Source of the DNA: Bradyrhizobium sp. SZCCT0153
GTDB lineage: Bacteria; Pseudomonadota; Alphaproteobacteria; Rhizobiales; Xanthobacteraceae
Assembly (NCBI RefSeq): GCF_018129995.1
Contig: NZ_JAFCKS010000001.1
Location: 655,001-719,000 of the forward strand
Direction of reading: 5' to 3'
Length of the DNA stretch: 64,000 bases
Shown here: in pieces, positions 9,386 through 17,652 of the stretch
Position numbering within the stretch: position 1 is the first letter of the stretch
Layout: the number at the start of each line of letters is the position of its first letter
Notes under the pieces: model-generated
Databases searched by the model: none
What the model was told of the DNA's origin: nothing
What the model saw: the letters and a program-made list of their open reading frames with translations, nothing else
Made by a program: the position numbers and the translations under genes

Positions 9386-9698
9386 GGCACTTACGATGTC
9401 GCCGCCCGAGCAATTACCCCTACCCCGCCACCTCAACCACCGGTTCCATCCGCCGGGAACCTCATCCTCTCCGGGATTAATTTTCGCAACGCCGCCCAAA
9501 CTGCGTTGCGATGCACAATGTTGACATGTTAGGCAGCGATAGTGCTGGGCGTTGGGCGAGCCATCATTCGTTTCGCGTTTCCAGTCTTCGTACCCGCCAG
9601 GTCTTGGGCCAGTACTCTTCAGCCAAAGACACAGCCCGGTTGGCCGGCGGGCGCGCCAGAAGGCTCACTCCATTTTTCCATTAGCGTGAGGGACAACC
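9386..9698 (+). promoter_or_regulatory. upstream region of the phasin gene
   Basis: No gene is seen in these 313 bases. A TGC-rich imperfect palindrome, TGCGTTGCGATGCA (9502-9515), is followed by TTGACA at 9521. TGC-containing sites before phasin genes are bound by the repressor PhaR in other bacteria, so this is a plausible PhaR operator and promoter. That is inference from motif and position; no convincing -10 box is visible. A GCGTGAGGGA ribosome site directly precedes ATG 9699. Confidence 0.35.
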
Positions 9699-10133
9699 AT
9701 GACAGGTGCGACTGATCCGTTTTCTGCCTCGATCATTCCGTTCGAGGTCCCCGAGCAGATGCGTGCGTTCGCCGAAAAGGGCGTGTCGCAGGCCCGCGAG
9801 AGCTATGCCAAGTTCAAGGACGCCGCCGAGACCCACAACGGCACCATCGAGGCCGTGTTCACCTCCGCCCACAAGGGCGCGAGCGAGTACAATGCCAAGG
9901 TGATGGAGTTCATGAAGGCCAACACCACCGCCCATCTGGACTTCACCCAGGAGCTGTTCAGCGTGAAGTCGCCGCAGGACGCGTTCGCGCTGTGGACCGG
10001 CCATTCCAAGAAGCAGCTCGAGACCTTCCAGGCCCAGGCCAAGGAGCTCGCCGAGATCGCCCAGCGCGCGGCCACCGCCGCCGCCGAGCCGATCAAGGCC
10101 TCTGCCGCCAAGCTCTACCCGCCCGCCGCCTGA
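9699..10133 (+). CDS. phasin family protein
   Basis: A 144-residue, almost wholly helical protein of the phasin_2 family: FEVPEQMRAFAEKGVSQARE, then AKVMEFMKANTTAHLDF, SVKSPQDAFALWTGHSKKQ and an alanine-rich tail AATAAAEPIKASAAKL. Phasins coat polyhydroxyalkanoate granules in the cytoplasm and control their number and size; some have other stress roles. ATG 9699 follows a good ribosome site and gives the usual phasin N-terminus. The gene has its own long upstream region and a strong terminator, as expected for an independently regulated, highly expressed gene. Confidence 0.92.
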   Translation: MTGATDPFSASIIPFEVPEQMRAFAEKGVSQARESYAKFKDAAETHNGTIEAVFTSAHKGASEYNAKVMEFMKANTTAHLDFTQELFSVKSPQDAFALWTGHSKKQLETFQAQAKELAEIAQRAATAAAEPIKASAAKLYPPAA

Positions 10134-10157
10134 GCGGCTGGCTGGTTTGAATTATTG

Positions 10158-10183
10158 AAACCCGGGCCTCACGGCCCGGGTTT
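10158..10183 (+). terminator. Rho-independent terminator after the phasin gene
   Basis: An 11-bp stem (AAACCCGGGCC with GGCCCGGGTTT) around a TCAC loop, continuing into TTTTCCTTT, 25 bases after the phasin stop. Confidence 0.92.
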
Positions 10184-10327
10184 TCCTTTGGAAATAACGT
10201 CGTTTGAGGGTGGATTCAGTCCGTTTGCGGCCTTGCCAAAAACGGCCGTTGCACCTAGTTTCCGCCCCGTCCAGCCCCCCTCGGTACCGGCCCTTTCAAG
10301 GGCGCCCTTCGGGCGGCTCGCAAGGAT

Positions 10328-10404
10328 GCAGTTGTAGCTCAGTTGGTTAGAGCGCCTGTCTGTGGAACAGGAGGTCGGTGGTTCGAGCCCACCCAACTGT
10401 ACCA
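10328..10404 (+). tRNA. tRNA-His (anticodon GTG)
   Basis: A complete 77-base cloverleaf with encoded CCA. The anticodon stem CCTGT/ACAGG closes the loop CTGTGGA, giving anticodon GTG. The T arm has GGTTCGAGCCC. The acceptor stem is GCAGTTG with CAACTGT (one G-U pair), and base 73 is A. There is no extra G at position -1 facing C73, which agrees with the known loss of the G-1 identity element of tRNA-His in alphaproteobacteria. The 3' end is the attachment site of the island that follows. Confidence 0.97.
10388..10404 (+). repeat. attL: 3' end of tRNA-His
   Basis: The last 17 bases of tRNA-His (CCCACCCAACTGTACCA) recur exactly at 22269-22285. With a tyrosine integrase gene starting 83 bases inside, this marks the left attachment site of the island and keeps the tRNA intact. 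Confidence 0.9.
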
Positions 10405-10487
10405 AGTTACTAAATTCCCCTGCAATCCCGGCATCTTACTGATAGACCTGACGTATTTGCGCCGCCTAAATACAAAAGGCGCTACAA

Positions 10488-12113
10488 ATGGCATTGCGGA
10501 TGGTCGCGTTAATTCGAGCTGCTGATGGTCGGTGGTTTGCACGTAAGGGCATTCCTGAAGATGTCCGTGAAGAGTACGCCCGGCTGTACGGGCACAGGCG
10601 TGAAGCGCACCTGAAGCTGCCTGCCGATACCCCCAAGTCCGAAGCGAGGGCGCGTCTGGGTGAATGGCTGGCAGAGATTGAGATCCGCATCGAGACGCTG
10701 CGGGCGCAACGGAACGGCGATGGACAGCCGCTCACCAAGCTAAATGCCATTGCCCTCGCAGGTCGCTGGTACTTGTGGTTCGTAAAGCAGCATGAGAGCG
10801 ACCCGGGAAAACCGCGGTATTGGCGGGATCTAAGTGACTACGTCGTGTGGGAGGTGCTCCGCCCTGAGGCGCCCAACAGTTACGAGGCGAACACCAAAGC
10901 TGATCCCCGATGGGATTGGATCAAGGAGCCAGACGTTCGTGAGGCCGTGAGGCCGCAAATCGCTGAGCTGGCGCGGGTAGCAACGTTCCTTGCTAGCGAG
11001 GGCAAGGCACTGAACCGAGCTGCGTACACCCTCTTCGTGGATGCTGTGAGCGACAATCTTCTGCCCGCCATAACGTTGCTAGAGAAGCGCGCAAACGGCG
11101 ACTATTCTCACGACGACAATCCTGACACCTTCCCGCCGTTCACAGAAGGGCCATCGAAAGCCTCAGGTGTTAGCTGTTGGGAGCTTTTTGAAGCGTTTGT
11201 CCATTTGACCAAACCCAAGCCTAACACGGTCAACCGATGGCGCGCCGTATTTCTTGAGATGCAGCGTGAGTTTGCAGAGACCGGGGCCGATGGCATTACG
11301 GAAGACGCAGCGCGCAGTTGGATGCACGGCCTGATCACGGAAAAGCGCACCGCTAAGACCGTGCGTGAGATTTGGCTTTCCGCATCACGGCGCGTGTTCA
11401 GCTGGGCGCGCGAGCACAAACGCGTTCGTACCAATCCGTTCAAAGAGGTCAAAGTCGATGTACCTCGCAAGGTGCAGACGAGAGAAGAGGGACGGAGTTT
11501 CACAGCCGCTGAAGTAACTACGATCCTGAAAGCCAGCCTCGCGTATGAAAAAGCTACAACCGCTACGCAGAGGACGCGCCGCTGGGTACCTTGGCTCTGC
11601 GCTTATTCCGGTGCTAGGGCTGGAGAGATAACCCAGCTGCGCGGCAAGGACATTGAGGAGCGGGATGGCACGCACGTCATGGTCCTAACGTCTGAGGCTG
11701 GAACGATGAAGACCGGAGAGACGCGCGTTGTGCCGCTGCATGAGCATCTCATCGCTCAGGGCTTCATCGAGTTCGTGAGGCAAATGGGAAGGGGCGCTCT
11801 CTTCTATAACGACAGTACGCCGCAACGAGTGAGCGCTGACCCTCTCAAGCCTTCGCGCAGCCGTGCTGAGACCGCGCGAGCGAGGCTTGGAGAATGGGTA
11901 AGAGAACTCGGTGTTACAGACCCCGGCATCAGCCCGAACCACGCATGGCGCCACACATTCAAGCGCATCGCTGACGAAGTCGAAATTTCGGAGAAGATGA
12001 ACGACGCCATTACAGGACACAAACAGCTTACCGTTGGTAGGAACTACGGGCCGCCACTCGTCACCGCGATGGCCAAGGCCTTGAGAAAATTTCCGCGATA
12101 CAAGCTAGATTGA
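10488..12113 (+). CDS. tyrosine recombinase / island integrase
   Basis: A 541-residue site-specific recombinase. The catalytic domain has the full set of residues: R377 in YSGARAGEI, H485 and R488 in HAWRHTF, H511 in GHKQ and the nucleophile Y520 in GRNYGPP. The N-terminal half carries the arm-binding start with DVREEYARLYGHRREAHLKL, as in integrases of the phage/island DUF6538-type group, and a SAM-like core-binding region near residues 225-310. It starts 83 bases after tRNA-His and reads away from it, the standard layout for an island integrase acting on the tRNA 3' end. ATG 10500 is an alternative start. Confidence 0.95.
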   Translation: MALRMVALIRAADGRWFARKGIPEDVREEYARLYGHRREAHLKLPADTPKSEARARLGEWLAEIEIRIETLRAQRNGDGQPLTKLNAIALAGRWYLWFVKQHESDPGKPRYWRDLSDYVVWEVLRPEAPNSYEANTKADPRWDWIKEPDVREAVRPQIAELARVATFLASEGKALNRAAYTLFVDAVSDNLLPAITLLEKRANGDYSHDDNPDTFPPFTEGPSKASGVSCWELFEAFVHLTKPKPNTVNRWRAVFLEMQREFAETGADGITEDAARSWMHGLITEKRTAKTVREIWLSASRRVFSWAREHKRVRTNPFKEVKVDVPRKVQTREEGRSFTAAEVTTILKASLAYEKATTATQRTRRWVPWLCAYSGARAGEITQLRGKDIEERDGTHVMVLTSEAGTMKTGETRVVPLHEHLIAQGFIEFVRQMGRGALFYNDSTPQRVSADPLKPSRSRAETARARLGEWVRELGVTDPGISPNHAWRHTFKRIADEVEISEKMNDAITGHKQLTVGRNYGPPLVTAMAKALRKFPRYKLD

Positions 12114-12497
12114 GGCGCCTGTGAGTGCACAGTGTGTGCGACGGCGAGCCTCGCCCACAAAATGCCGCACCAAGGCAACCCGATGACGGCGCAAGGCCGC
12201 TCAGGGGCTGGCGAGAACCACGTCGGCTAACCCACGAGGAGCGGACGAGACCCGGAGCAGTTCGGCAGGTCGCAGTTTGACCCGGAACGGACCTGCCTTG
12301 GTTGAAGAGCAATTGCCCTAATTTGGATCTAGCGGCGACCCAATTCACTAACGACACGTTAAATTCTTTGGCATGTGAGCAATACTGACCAGCGCCGAAC
12401 GCAGCGGAGGTTCCAGAGTGGTTACATCACCGCCCGCAACGGCAGCTACCGGTGACTGAGAGTTCTGTAACGCTCCCGCCTGATCAAGGCGTGCAAC
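12114..12497. other. gene-free spacer after the integrase
   Basis: 384 bases with stop codons in all frames and no recognisable RNA gene or repeat. It probably holds the promoter of the small zinc-ribbon gene that follows. Confidence 0.5.
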
Positions 12498-12707
12498 ATG
12501 CTCCACCATCCCCAAACGCTATGTCCAACGTGTCGAACAGAAGCGGTGCTGGCTCGGATTACGCCCGGCCACTTTGGCTTCGATATCCGGACATTTGAAT
12601 GCCCCGCGTGCAAGGACGTCCACCAGCTTGTGGCCGATTTGGTTGATCCGATGAAATCCCCACGAACAACCGGCTGGCTCTGCGGCCAACTGCAAGCGCC
12701 GACGTAG
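12498..12707 (+). CDS. small zinc-ribbon-like protein
   Basis: A 69-residue protein with two CxxC knuckles, CPTC near residue 9 and CPAC near residue 35, separated by a strand-rich segment (GHFGFDIRTFE). This is the pattern of a small rubredoxin-like zinc ribbon. No catalytic domain is attached. Proteins of this size and pattern occur widely in Bradyrhizobium; function unknown. It converges on the DUF6894-type gene. ATG 12498 is the only good start. Confidence 0.6.
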   Translation: MLHHPQTLCPTCRTEAVLARITPGHFGFDIRTFECPACKDVHQLVADLVDPMKSPRTTGWLCGQLQAPT

Positions 12708-12717
12708 CGGCTGCACG

Positions 12718-12954
12718 TTAATGAGCCGGGTTTTTGTATGAGGGCCTTGAATACACGGGCACGGTGCCAATCTCACGTCCGTCATCGCTGATTATGGCGA
12801 TGCGACGCTCAGGATCATCTTCGGGGTTATCAAGTGAAACGCCGATCGCCAGCGTCGTCGCTCTGATGATTGCCGCGATATCGTCGTCGCAAACAAAGCC
12901 CGATGAATCAAAAAGCCTGTGGCCATCCTCAACATCAAAAAAGTAGCGGGGCAT
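12718..12954 (-). CDS. DUF6894-like small protein
   Basis: A 78-residue protein beginning PRYFFDVEDGHRLFDSSG, with the pattern PRYFFD...G...D..G....D...A and a C-terminal IISDDGREIGTVPV. This matches the small DUF6894-type proteins that are abundant in Bradyrhizobium and have no known role. A longer start at 12975 adds seven residues; the start at 12954 gives the conserved MPRYFF. It is on the minus strand between the zinc-ribbon gene and the helicase-like gene. Confidence 0.7.
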   Translation of the reverse strand: MPRYFFDVEDGHRLFDSSGFVCDDDIAAIIRATTLAIGVSLDNPEDDPERRIAIISDDGREIGTVPVYSRPSYKNPAH

Positions 12955-13120
12955 TGGCAACCTCCAGATTGCCAAGTTCTTGCAGATGGCATTGTTCCGA
13001 TATGAGGCCTCATCAGTTGGCGGCCTCTAAACCTGCCATGTCGCTTGATGGCCCATAGCGGCATCTCAGCCAAGCTGGCCCTATGTCCGCCATTGCGCTC
13101 TAAGCTGACGTGCCGCGAAG

Positions 13121-13167
13121 AAAAAAGGCCGCACCTGAGGCTCCGAATGGAAAACCTTGGTGCGGCC
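13121..13167 (-). terminator. Rho-independent terminator of the helicase-like gene
   Basis: On the minus strand GGCCGCACC and GGTGCGGCC form a 9-bp stem around a 23-base internal loop, directly followed by six T. It lies 10 bases after the stop of the minus-strand gene. Confidence 0.85.
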
Positions 13168-13176
13168 AGTGCTGGA

Positions 13177-15138
13177 TCAGGCGGCCTTCACGAGGAAGCT
13201 CTTGGAGCCACGGCCAACACCTGGAATGTACTTCACGCCCAACTCCATAAGCGCCTGTGTGGTCGGGTGTGCGGTGTTGTTCAATGTCTCGCGCAGCTTC
13301 TTCACACTGCTGAGCTGCAGTGCATGTTGGATGACCGAAAGGGAAACGATGCCTGCGGTCGCCTTCCGCATGTACTCGATTAGCCGGACGTGAGAGCTTC
13401 CTGCCCGAGGTCTCTTCTCCTTCGCAGGGTCGAGCGAGAAGTCCCAAGGGCTCACGATAATACCCGGCATGTCCGCCTTGATGTCGTCAAGGATGGCATC
13501 TCCCGTACCGTCATGCGGCAGCACGATGAAGATGTCAGCGGCTGGACAACGCCCTTCAGCGTCGATGACGTGACGGCAGCAGATACGGTTCATGGCTTGT
13601 ATGACCGAGACAGACAACTGCCGTTGCTCCATCTCCTTGCGGACATTCTTGTACTGCTTCCATTCGGGCGACTTGAGCCACTGATTGTCCTGAGCGCCCT
13701 GCAAAGCACAGAACATGTTAGTGGCCCACGTTTGGGGCCGGTACGGCAGGCCGAGGATGAGCGCCGTGTCGAAGTCCTGCCACGTGTTGCGACCGTCAAC
13801 GGCGCCCCAGTGCCCCATCGAGAACTGCTTGAACTTAGCCTTCTCGGCCCATCTTTTCGTAATGACCTCTTCGACGTCCTTATGGACGCACATGAACACA
13901 GAGCGCTCCGGGCGTACCGCTGCCTCGATTGATTGACGAACACGGGACAGTCGTTCCCTGATCCGTTCAATCATGGCGTTCTTCCCAAGACCAGAGCCCC
14001 GCGCAACGTGGAGCCTCACGCTGCTATAGTCCCTTGCGCGCCCCGGGATGGTTGGTCGCACGTGTCCTTCCTCGAAGAGGTCCCACAGGAAGTTCGCACG
14101 TGCGGTGGCATCGAGGACCACAGGTCCCGGCGCGTTCAGAGGCACCGCCAGAGCCGCCGAGTTGATCGAATGCCACTCACCTGACTTGGAGTAGTAGGCG
14201 AACTGATCCAAGCAGGACTGAACGGCATTGATCGTTTCCTCAACACGCTTGGCCAAGCGGGTTCTGTCTGCGGTGCTGGTGTGGTTGTACACTATCCGGT
14301 CGTACGGGAGAGCCAGCATGGCCGAGATGAGAGGTGCGAAGTCTACGCACGCGGGCGCGCTCCCTTCTCCCCAGATCAGCGACATAGCGCCGTCGAGGTC
14401 CTCAAGGTCAACATATGCGAGGAGCACCTTGTGCACCTCTTCGAGAACGGCAACTTGCTCAGGCAATTCAGCGCGCACCGCAGGCGGAATGAGGCCAATG
14501 ACGAAAGCCAAGTTCTCAGTCGTGGCGCTGCTCTCGTCCACGACATTGGCAAGCGCCTCGTCAATGATGGTGAGTAGCCGCTGTCCGCCTTTCCAAGACA
14601 CAAGTCGGTCCCAAGGCCGCCAGTCTTGGCCCTTGAGGTTCCGCTTGGCATTCAGGAACGCTTGGTGGGTGATGATCACCACGTCGCTCTCATGCAGCTC
14701 TTCCGGTTTGGCGTAGTTGTCCGAGTGGTGCACGACAGCTACTGAGCGTCCCGCCAGTCCATTGATTGTGTTCTGAATGCTGTTCGCATCTTCCCTCAGT
14801 CGCGTGACGATGAGCATGCCGACAGGCTTAAGGGTGTCCGCGGTCTCCCGATTGAGGTCCGCTTGCATAGCGGCGTACACGCAAGTGCCTTGGGTTTTAC
14901 CAGTGCCGGTTGGAGGCTGCAAAATGCGCCATGGAGATTGAACACCGCTGGCTGCTTCAACGATGGAGGTTCCGAAGTTCTCACCCATGATCCTCCAGAG
15001 CGTCTGAAGGTCTGACGAGGAGTGTTGACCAAGGCCGCCTTCGGAGCGAGATTTAGTCCAGTGCGAGTTCATGCGCTGGCTGAAATCCTGCGGGCACACG
15101 AGTGCATGTTTTGCTTTCGGTAGTGTGGTGACGTCCAT
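13177..15138 (-). CDS. P-loop DEAD/SF2-like helicase or ATPase, unknown role
   Basis: A 653-residue protein with Walker A PPTGTGKTQG (K81) and a DEAD-type Walker B IIDEAL (D192, E193). A segment VVIITHQAF lies between them, and a C-terminal half with IQAMNRICCRH (motif VI-like position) and IFIVLPHDGTGD follows. This layout fits a superfamily-2 helicase or translocase. I see no nuclease, methylase or HD domain. The start at 15138 has AAGGAA ten bases upstream, better than the earlier in-frame ATG at 15168. Within the island it stands as a single unit with its own terminator. It could help island replication or belong to a defence function; the sequence does not decide. Confidence 0.8.
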   Translation of the reverse strand: MDVTTLPKAKHALVCPQDFSQRMNSHWTKSRSEGGLGQHSSSDLQTLWRIMGENFGTSIVEAASGVQSPWRILQPPTGTGKTQGTCVYAAMQADLNRETADTLKPVGMLIVTRLREDANSIQNTINGLAGRSVAVVHHSDNYAKPEELHESDVVIITHQAFLNAKRNLKGQDWRPWDRLVSWKGGQRLLTIIDEALANVVDESSATTENLAFVIGLIPPAVRAELPEQVAVLEEVHKVLLAYVDLEDLDGAMSLIWGEGSAPACVDFAPLISAMLALPYDRIVYNHTSTADRTRLAKRVEETINAVQSCLDQFAYYSKSGEWHSINSAALAVPLNAPGPVVLDATARANFLWDLFEEGHVRPTIPGRARDYSSVRLHVARGSGLGKNAMIERIRERLSRVRQSIEAAVRPERSVFMCVHKDVEEVITKRWAEKAKFKQFSMGHWGAVDGRNTWQDFDTALILGLPYRPQTWATNMFCALQGAQDNQWLKSPEWKQYKNVRKEMEQRQLSVSVIQAMNRICCRHVIDAEGRCPAADIFIVLPHDGTGDAILDDIKADMPGIIVSPWDFSLDPAKEKRPRAGSSHVRLIEYMRKATAGIVSLSVIQHALQLSSVKKLRETLNNTAHPTTQALMELGVKYIPGVGRGSKSFLVKAA

Positions 15139-15364
15139 AATGTTGGTGTTCCTTGTAGGACACGACAAGCCGCGCGGTGAACTCAGAGGAGCACCGTGAG
15201 AAGGCTTGTGACTGTGGGTTTATGAAAATGGTTGGTCTGGATAGACCAGCCGAAGGAGCCCCTGAAGGCTCTAAAGGAGGTAGTGGAGGCTCAGGGGTTG
15301 GTTGGGGTAGTGTTCTCGTAAATCACCCCCCAGAAGCTCTAATAGAAGATGGTCATTAGAGGTC

Positions 15365-15520
15365 TCAGGGGGATATTTCCTGATCACCGATACAGTTTAT
15401 GACAGGATAGGGACTTCCGCTCCGACGTCGCAAAAGCGGCTCAAGGGCATTCCTCCGGCGCCACAGGGAGCCCTCACCAATCGAGCCGGCTGCTTGGCTC
15501 ACCAAAGAGCCATCAATCAT
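15365..15520 (-). CDS. possible small ORF upstream of the helicase-like gene
   Basis: An open minus-strand frame of 51 codons from ATG 15520. The frame stays open about 26 codons further upstream without a better start. The sequence MIDGSLVSQAAGSIGEG has an ordered look, but I recognise no family and there is no clear ribosome site. It may be a remnant. The remaining spacer (15139-15755) shows no other gene. Confidence 0.2.
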   Translation of the reverse strand: MIDGSLVSQAAGSIGEGSLWRRRNALEPLLRRRSGSPYPVINCIGDQEISP

Positions 15521-15722
15521 CAAAACCCCATCAGTGAACTTCTCTTGAGCCTCAGGCGCCGCTGCCAGTGCTGAGGTATCCTTGGTGTTCGCGCCAAGGC
15601 TTTACCGACGGTTTGATGTTGAGTTAGCGAGGCACGGAAGGCCCGCTTTCGTGCAGAAGGGCGTGGTGGCGGCTTCTAAGTGTCTGAAGCAGATGCAATT
15701 CAAAGCGGCATGAGGGGTTCTT

Positions 15723-15740
15723 GTATGCAGCTAACGAAAC
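15723..15740. repeat. 18-bp direct repeat, left copy
   Basis: GTATGCAGCTAACGAAAC, identical to 16455-16472. The pair brackets the zinc-ribbon gene at a distance of 732 bp, and this copy is 15 bases before its GTG start. Confidence 0.85.
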
Positions 15741-15755
15741 GCGTAGATCAGAGGC

Positions 15756-16418
15756 GTGCCGGAGCTTCCCTTGCCTTCTCCCTTCGAACACGATGGTGCC
15801 GCCCGTCAGCTTCTGGAGGCATTGCGATGGCCCGATGGTCCCCAATGCCCTCGCTGTGACGCCCGAGAACCTACCGTGTTCATAATCGGTGGTGAGAAGC
15901 GCACCCATCGGGAGGGGCTTTACCAGTGCAAGCGGTGTCGTCGCAATTTCAGCGTCACCGTGGGAACACCCTTGCAGCGCCTGAAAGTTCCTTTGAGCAC
16001 TTGGGTGCGTGCGGCTCGTGAGTTCAGCGCCGATGACACCAATCGACCAGACAACGCAAGGCGCGGGGATAACCTGGTGCCCTTGGGCGAGCTGGCGCTT
16101 AAAATCGGCGTTTCCTACAGGACCGTGTTGCGGATGCGCGACATCCTCAAGCGATCCGCGAGCAAGTACAGGGGACACAGGAACGGCTTTGGTGCGTGGC
16201 CCCGGAGCCTGATGAGGCACAAAAAGGGCACTCCAGAGAAGACGATTAGGTCTTCTGGAGAACTCATCAAATTCATGTCGGCGGGTCCGAAGGCAAAGGG
16301 GATGCTGGATCGTACCGAGCAGGTTCTACGGCTCCTCCTTGCCGCTCGGCCCAAAGCAGTCCGACGCAAGCGCCGCCTTTCTACTGGGAGTGGGCGTGAT
16401 AGGCCGCTAACGCCTTGA
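15756..16418 (+). CDS. IS1595-type zinc-ribbon protein without a transposase core
   Basis: A 220-residue protein. Its N-terminus (LLEALRWPDGPQCPRC, then YQCKRCRRNFSVTVGTPLQ) matches the N-terminal zinc-ribbon domain of IS1595-family transposases, with the four cysteines in place. After the following helix-turn-helix-like segment (LALKIGVSYRTVLRMRDIL) the DDE catalytic domain is absent. The protein instead ends in a basic tail (RRKRRL). It is either a truncated transposase or a DNA-binding protein derived from one. GTG 15756 is the only start that keeps the zinc ribbon whole. Identical 18-bp direct repeats flank it. Confidence 0.7.
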   Translation: MPELPLPSPFEHDGAARQLLEALRWPDGPQCPRCDAREPTVFIIGGEKRTHREGLYQCKRCRRNFSVTVGTPLQRLKVPLSTWVRAAREFSADDTNRPDNARRGDNLVPLGELALKIGVSYRTVLRMRDILKRSASKYRGHRNGFGAWPRSLMRHKKGTPEKTIRSSGELIKFMSAGPKAKGMLDRTEQVLRLLLAARPKAVRRKRRLSTGSGRDRPLTP

Positions 16419-16454
16419 TGATGCAAAGAAAGCCCACAAGATGCGCGGGTGTTC

Positions 16455-16472
16455 GTATGCAGCTAACGAAAC
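16455..16472. repeat. 18-bp direct repeat, right copy
   Basis: Exact copy of 15723-15740, located 36 bases after the stop of the zinc-ribbon gene. The surrounding bases differ apart from a GGTTC/GGTGTTC resemblance, so the repeat itself is the conserved unit. Confidence 0.85.
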
Positions 16473-16697
16473 AGAGGCCTTTTGTCTCCCGACACAAGGC
16501 TCATTGAGGTCGAAGGTGAAAGCGCGGCACCACACCATCTGACCCTCAGCGGGACCCGAGGGAAGCGGAGTGCATCGGTCAGTCTGATAGCGCTTGGCGC
16601 TTTAGCCCCCATATTTTGAAGGCGGGGGGGCGGGGTCGATCAGGAATGGGACCCGGTGGCCAGATGGGACCCACAGAAATTGCAAAGCCAGCCGGTG

Positions 16698-17423
16698 TTA
16701 ATCGGTTGCTCCGTCAACTGCGGTGATCGAAGGCCGTGAGGTGCGGACGAGCATCAGCTTCACAGCGGTCGGTGCATAGGGCTTGCCTGTCTGCGTCATG
16801 TGCCCTGCATCCGCGAGGGCTGCAGAGATTTCTCTAAGGGACCGCTTGCCACCCTTTGGTCGCGCCCGTGCCAGCTGGCGGGCGAAGGCAACAGTCTCAG
16901 GTCGTTCCTCCGCGATAGACTTGCGCCCTTCCACCTTAATTCCCGCGCGTCTCTTACGATCCCGCGCGCCTCTCAGTTTTGCCACCAACATCGCCTTCTC
17001 AAACTCAGACACTGCTCCAAGGACCTGCCTGATTAGCCGAGCGGTGGGCGTATCGTCCAAGAACGACGTTGGGCTATCAGCGGCGATCAGATCGAAGCCG
17101 CGAGCTCTGAGCATCGCAAATCCGACCTCTTGGACCATTAGGTCGCGTGCAAATCGGTTAGCCGTCTCGACGACAATTGTTTTGGTGCCGTTGGCCTCCA
17201 AAGCCTCAAGCATCTCAGCAAAGCCGGGACGAGTGTCGATTGGGTCAGAGCCCTTCACCGCTTCGTCATGGTAGGTGCCCGCCAGCTCAATGCCAGCTCG
17301 CTTTGCGAACGTCTCGATGGCCTGCAGTTGTCTGCGGCCGCTGTCCTTGTCCTCCCCGATATTGGCCGCCGAGGAAGTCCTCAAATACGCGAATGCCTTG
17401 ATCGATTTCGATGTCTTTCTCAT
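16698..17423 (-). CDS. serine recombinase (resolvase/invertase family)
   Basis: A 241-residue protein with an N-terminal resolvase domain. The catalytic serine is in AFAYLRTSS (S17 or S18), followed by RRQLQAIETFAKRAG, GTKTIVVETANRFARD (the arginine-containing signature) and FEKAMLVAKLRGARDRKR, the long E helix. The C-terminal part (RSLREISAALADAGHMTQTGKPY) is a short DNA-binding helix-turn-helix. These enzymes cut DNA through a 5'-phosphoserine link and resolve or invert DNA between short sites. Direct repeats suitable as sites are not obvious beside the gene. It is divergent from the HEPN/ATPase cassette, with a 229-base promoter region between. Confidence 0.93.
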   Translation of the reverse strand: MRKTSKSIKAFAYLRTSSAANIGEDKDSGRRQLQAIETFAKRAGIELAGTYHDEAVKGSDPIDTRPGFAEMLEALEANGTKTIVVETANRFARDLMVQEVGFAMLRARGFDLIAADSPTSFLDDTPTARLIRQVLGAVSEFEKAMLVAKLRGARDRKRRAGIKVEGRKSIAEERPETVAFARQLARARPKGGKRSLREISAALADAGHMTQTGKPYAPTAVKLMLVRTSRPSITAVDGATD

Positions 17424-17652
17424 GAGTTGGTTCCAATTTACGTATCTTATTCTTGAGAAATAGATACACGCCTTCGGGTATTTTGCAAGATGGATATCTA
17501 CCCACCGTAATTTCGCTGGGCCGGAACTCGCGCGTTAGTTGACGCAATCCATGCTAGTGTTGCGGGTGAGGGTTCGCATGAGATGCCTAGATCGAGGATG
17601 ACGCCTGACGTCGTGTAGGCCTCACGCGGAATTGGGGTGGGGAAACGGAACG
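17424..17652. promoter_or_regulatory. divergent promoter region of recombinase and HEPN cassette
   Basis: 229 AT-richer bases between two divergent genes. No operator palindrome stands out. A GGGGAAACGGAACG ribosome site precedes ATG 17653. Both promoters must lie here, but the -35 and -10 boxes are not clear enough to place. Confidence 0.4.

Noticed and set aside
15177..15359. A 60-codon frame with SKGGSGGSGVGWG
   Set aside because: Low complexity from a repetitive GGAGG/GGCTC stretch, no ribosome site.
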